In this document: piece by piece, positions 36,043 through 36,044 of the stretch
Layout of the letters: every line of letters starts with the position of its first letter
Numbering within the stretch: the stretch's first letter is position 1
Source of the DNA: a virus
DNA: 36,044 nucleotides
Reading direction: 5' to 3' (one strand)
IMG/VR virus record: IMGVR_UViG_3300031227_000189
Span: 1-36,044 of that record
The notes under the pieces: model-generated
Told to the model about the DNA's origin: nothing
Seen by the model: only the letters and a program-made list of their open reading frames with translations
Databases searched by the model: none
Translations under genes and position numbers: made by a program

Positions 36043-36044
36043 TT

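Noticed and set aside
1-36044. CRISPR array, integrase/att site or rRNA
   Set aside because: I saw no regularly spaced repeat series, no recombinase gene and no rRNA-like stretch.
36011-36044. Circular genome closure through the repeated ends
   Set aside because: The end sequences match only in part, with many differences over 145 bases, so they are two IS copies and not an assembly overlap.

Overview
The window is AT-rich, and every convincing gene lies on the minus strand, so it should be read from right to left. It is most of the genome of a tailed double-stranded DNA virus (Caudoviricetes, long-tailed type). It carries a large terminase, portal, SPP1 gp7-like protein, protease/scaffold, decoration protein, HK97-fold capsid protein, connectors, tail tube, frameshifted tail chaperone, tape measure, distal tail protein, hub and LamG-type adhesins. 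An archaeal host is the best reading. Intergenic gaps carry TATA boxes (TATATAAA/TTTATATA) about 25-30 bp before start codons, several starts are leaderless or nearly so, and no spaced -35/-10 pairs are visible. GAGG-type ribosome sites, TTG/GTG starts and stop/start overlaps (ATGA, TTGA, TAATG) are frequent. I cannot name the host lineage.

Layout from right to left. 36042-34553 is an IS200/IS605-like element: left-end hairpin, HUH/Y1 transposase tnpA, then a PP-loop (PAPS-reductase-like) gene where tnpB would be expected, whose last codons run into right-end hairpins. 34543-30227 holds accessory/early genes: YopX-like, winged-helix and zinc proteins, a truncated Dam-type methylase, a PD-(D/E)xK-like nuclease, a ParB-fold protein, a J-domain protein, a possible small terminase and an HNH nuclease. 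30226-29918 is a 300-bp control region with two TATA boxes and paired TGTATAGAC motifs. 29917-27631 holds small genes, a zinc-ribbon gene broken by an in-frame TGA, a structured RNA region and a tRNA gene with an oversized anticodon loop. 27634-24321 holds the large terminase and small accessory genes. 24264-3352 is the morphogenesis block, ending with candidate lysis genes (transglutaminase-like peptidase, EF-hand membrane peptide) and an intrinsic-type terminator. 3177-256 is a tightly overlapping operon of small genes, including a probable annealing-protein-like gene and several zinc proteins. 263-1 runs into a second, partial copy of the IS200-like tnpA.

Two promoter classes are visible. 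Class A (TTTATATATGTCAAGTG, near 3212, 26258 and 33188; a relative at 29589) precedes accessory genes. Class B (TTGAGTCAATACTATATAAA, at 12314, 22123 and 24316) precedes only structural genes. It contains the 9-bp palindrome TTGAGTCAA directly upstream of the TATA box, which suggests an activator site for late genes. T-rich terminators follow the capsid and tail-tube genes, the two proteins needed in greatest amount. The most notable observations are the transposon with a PP-loop passenger gene, the start-less reading frame reached by a -1 frameshift before the tape measure, the TGA-split zinc ribbon beside a structured RNA and an odd tRNA, and the TGTATAGAC operator array.
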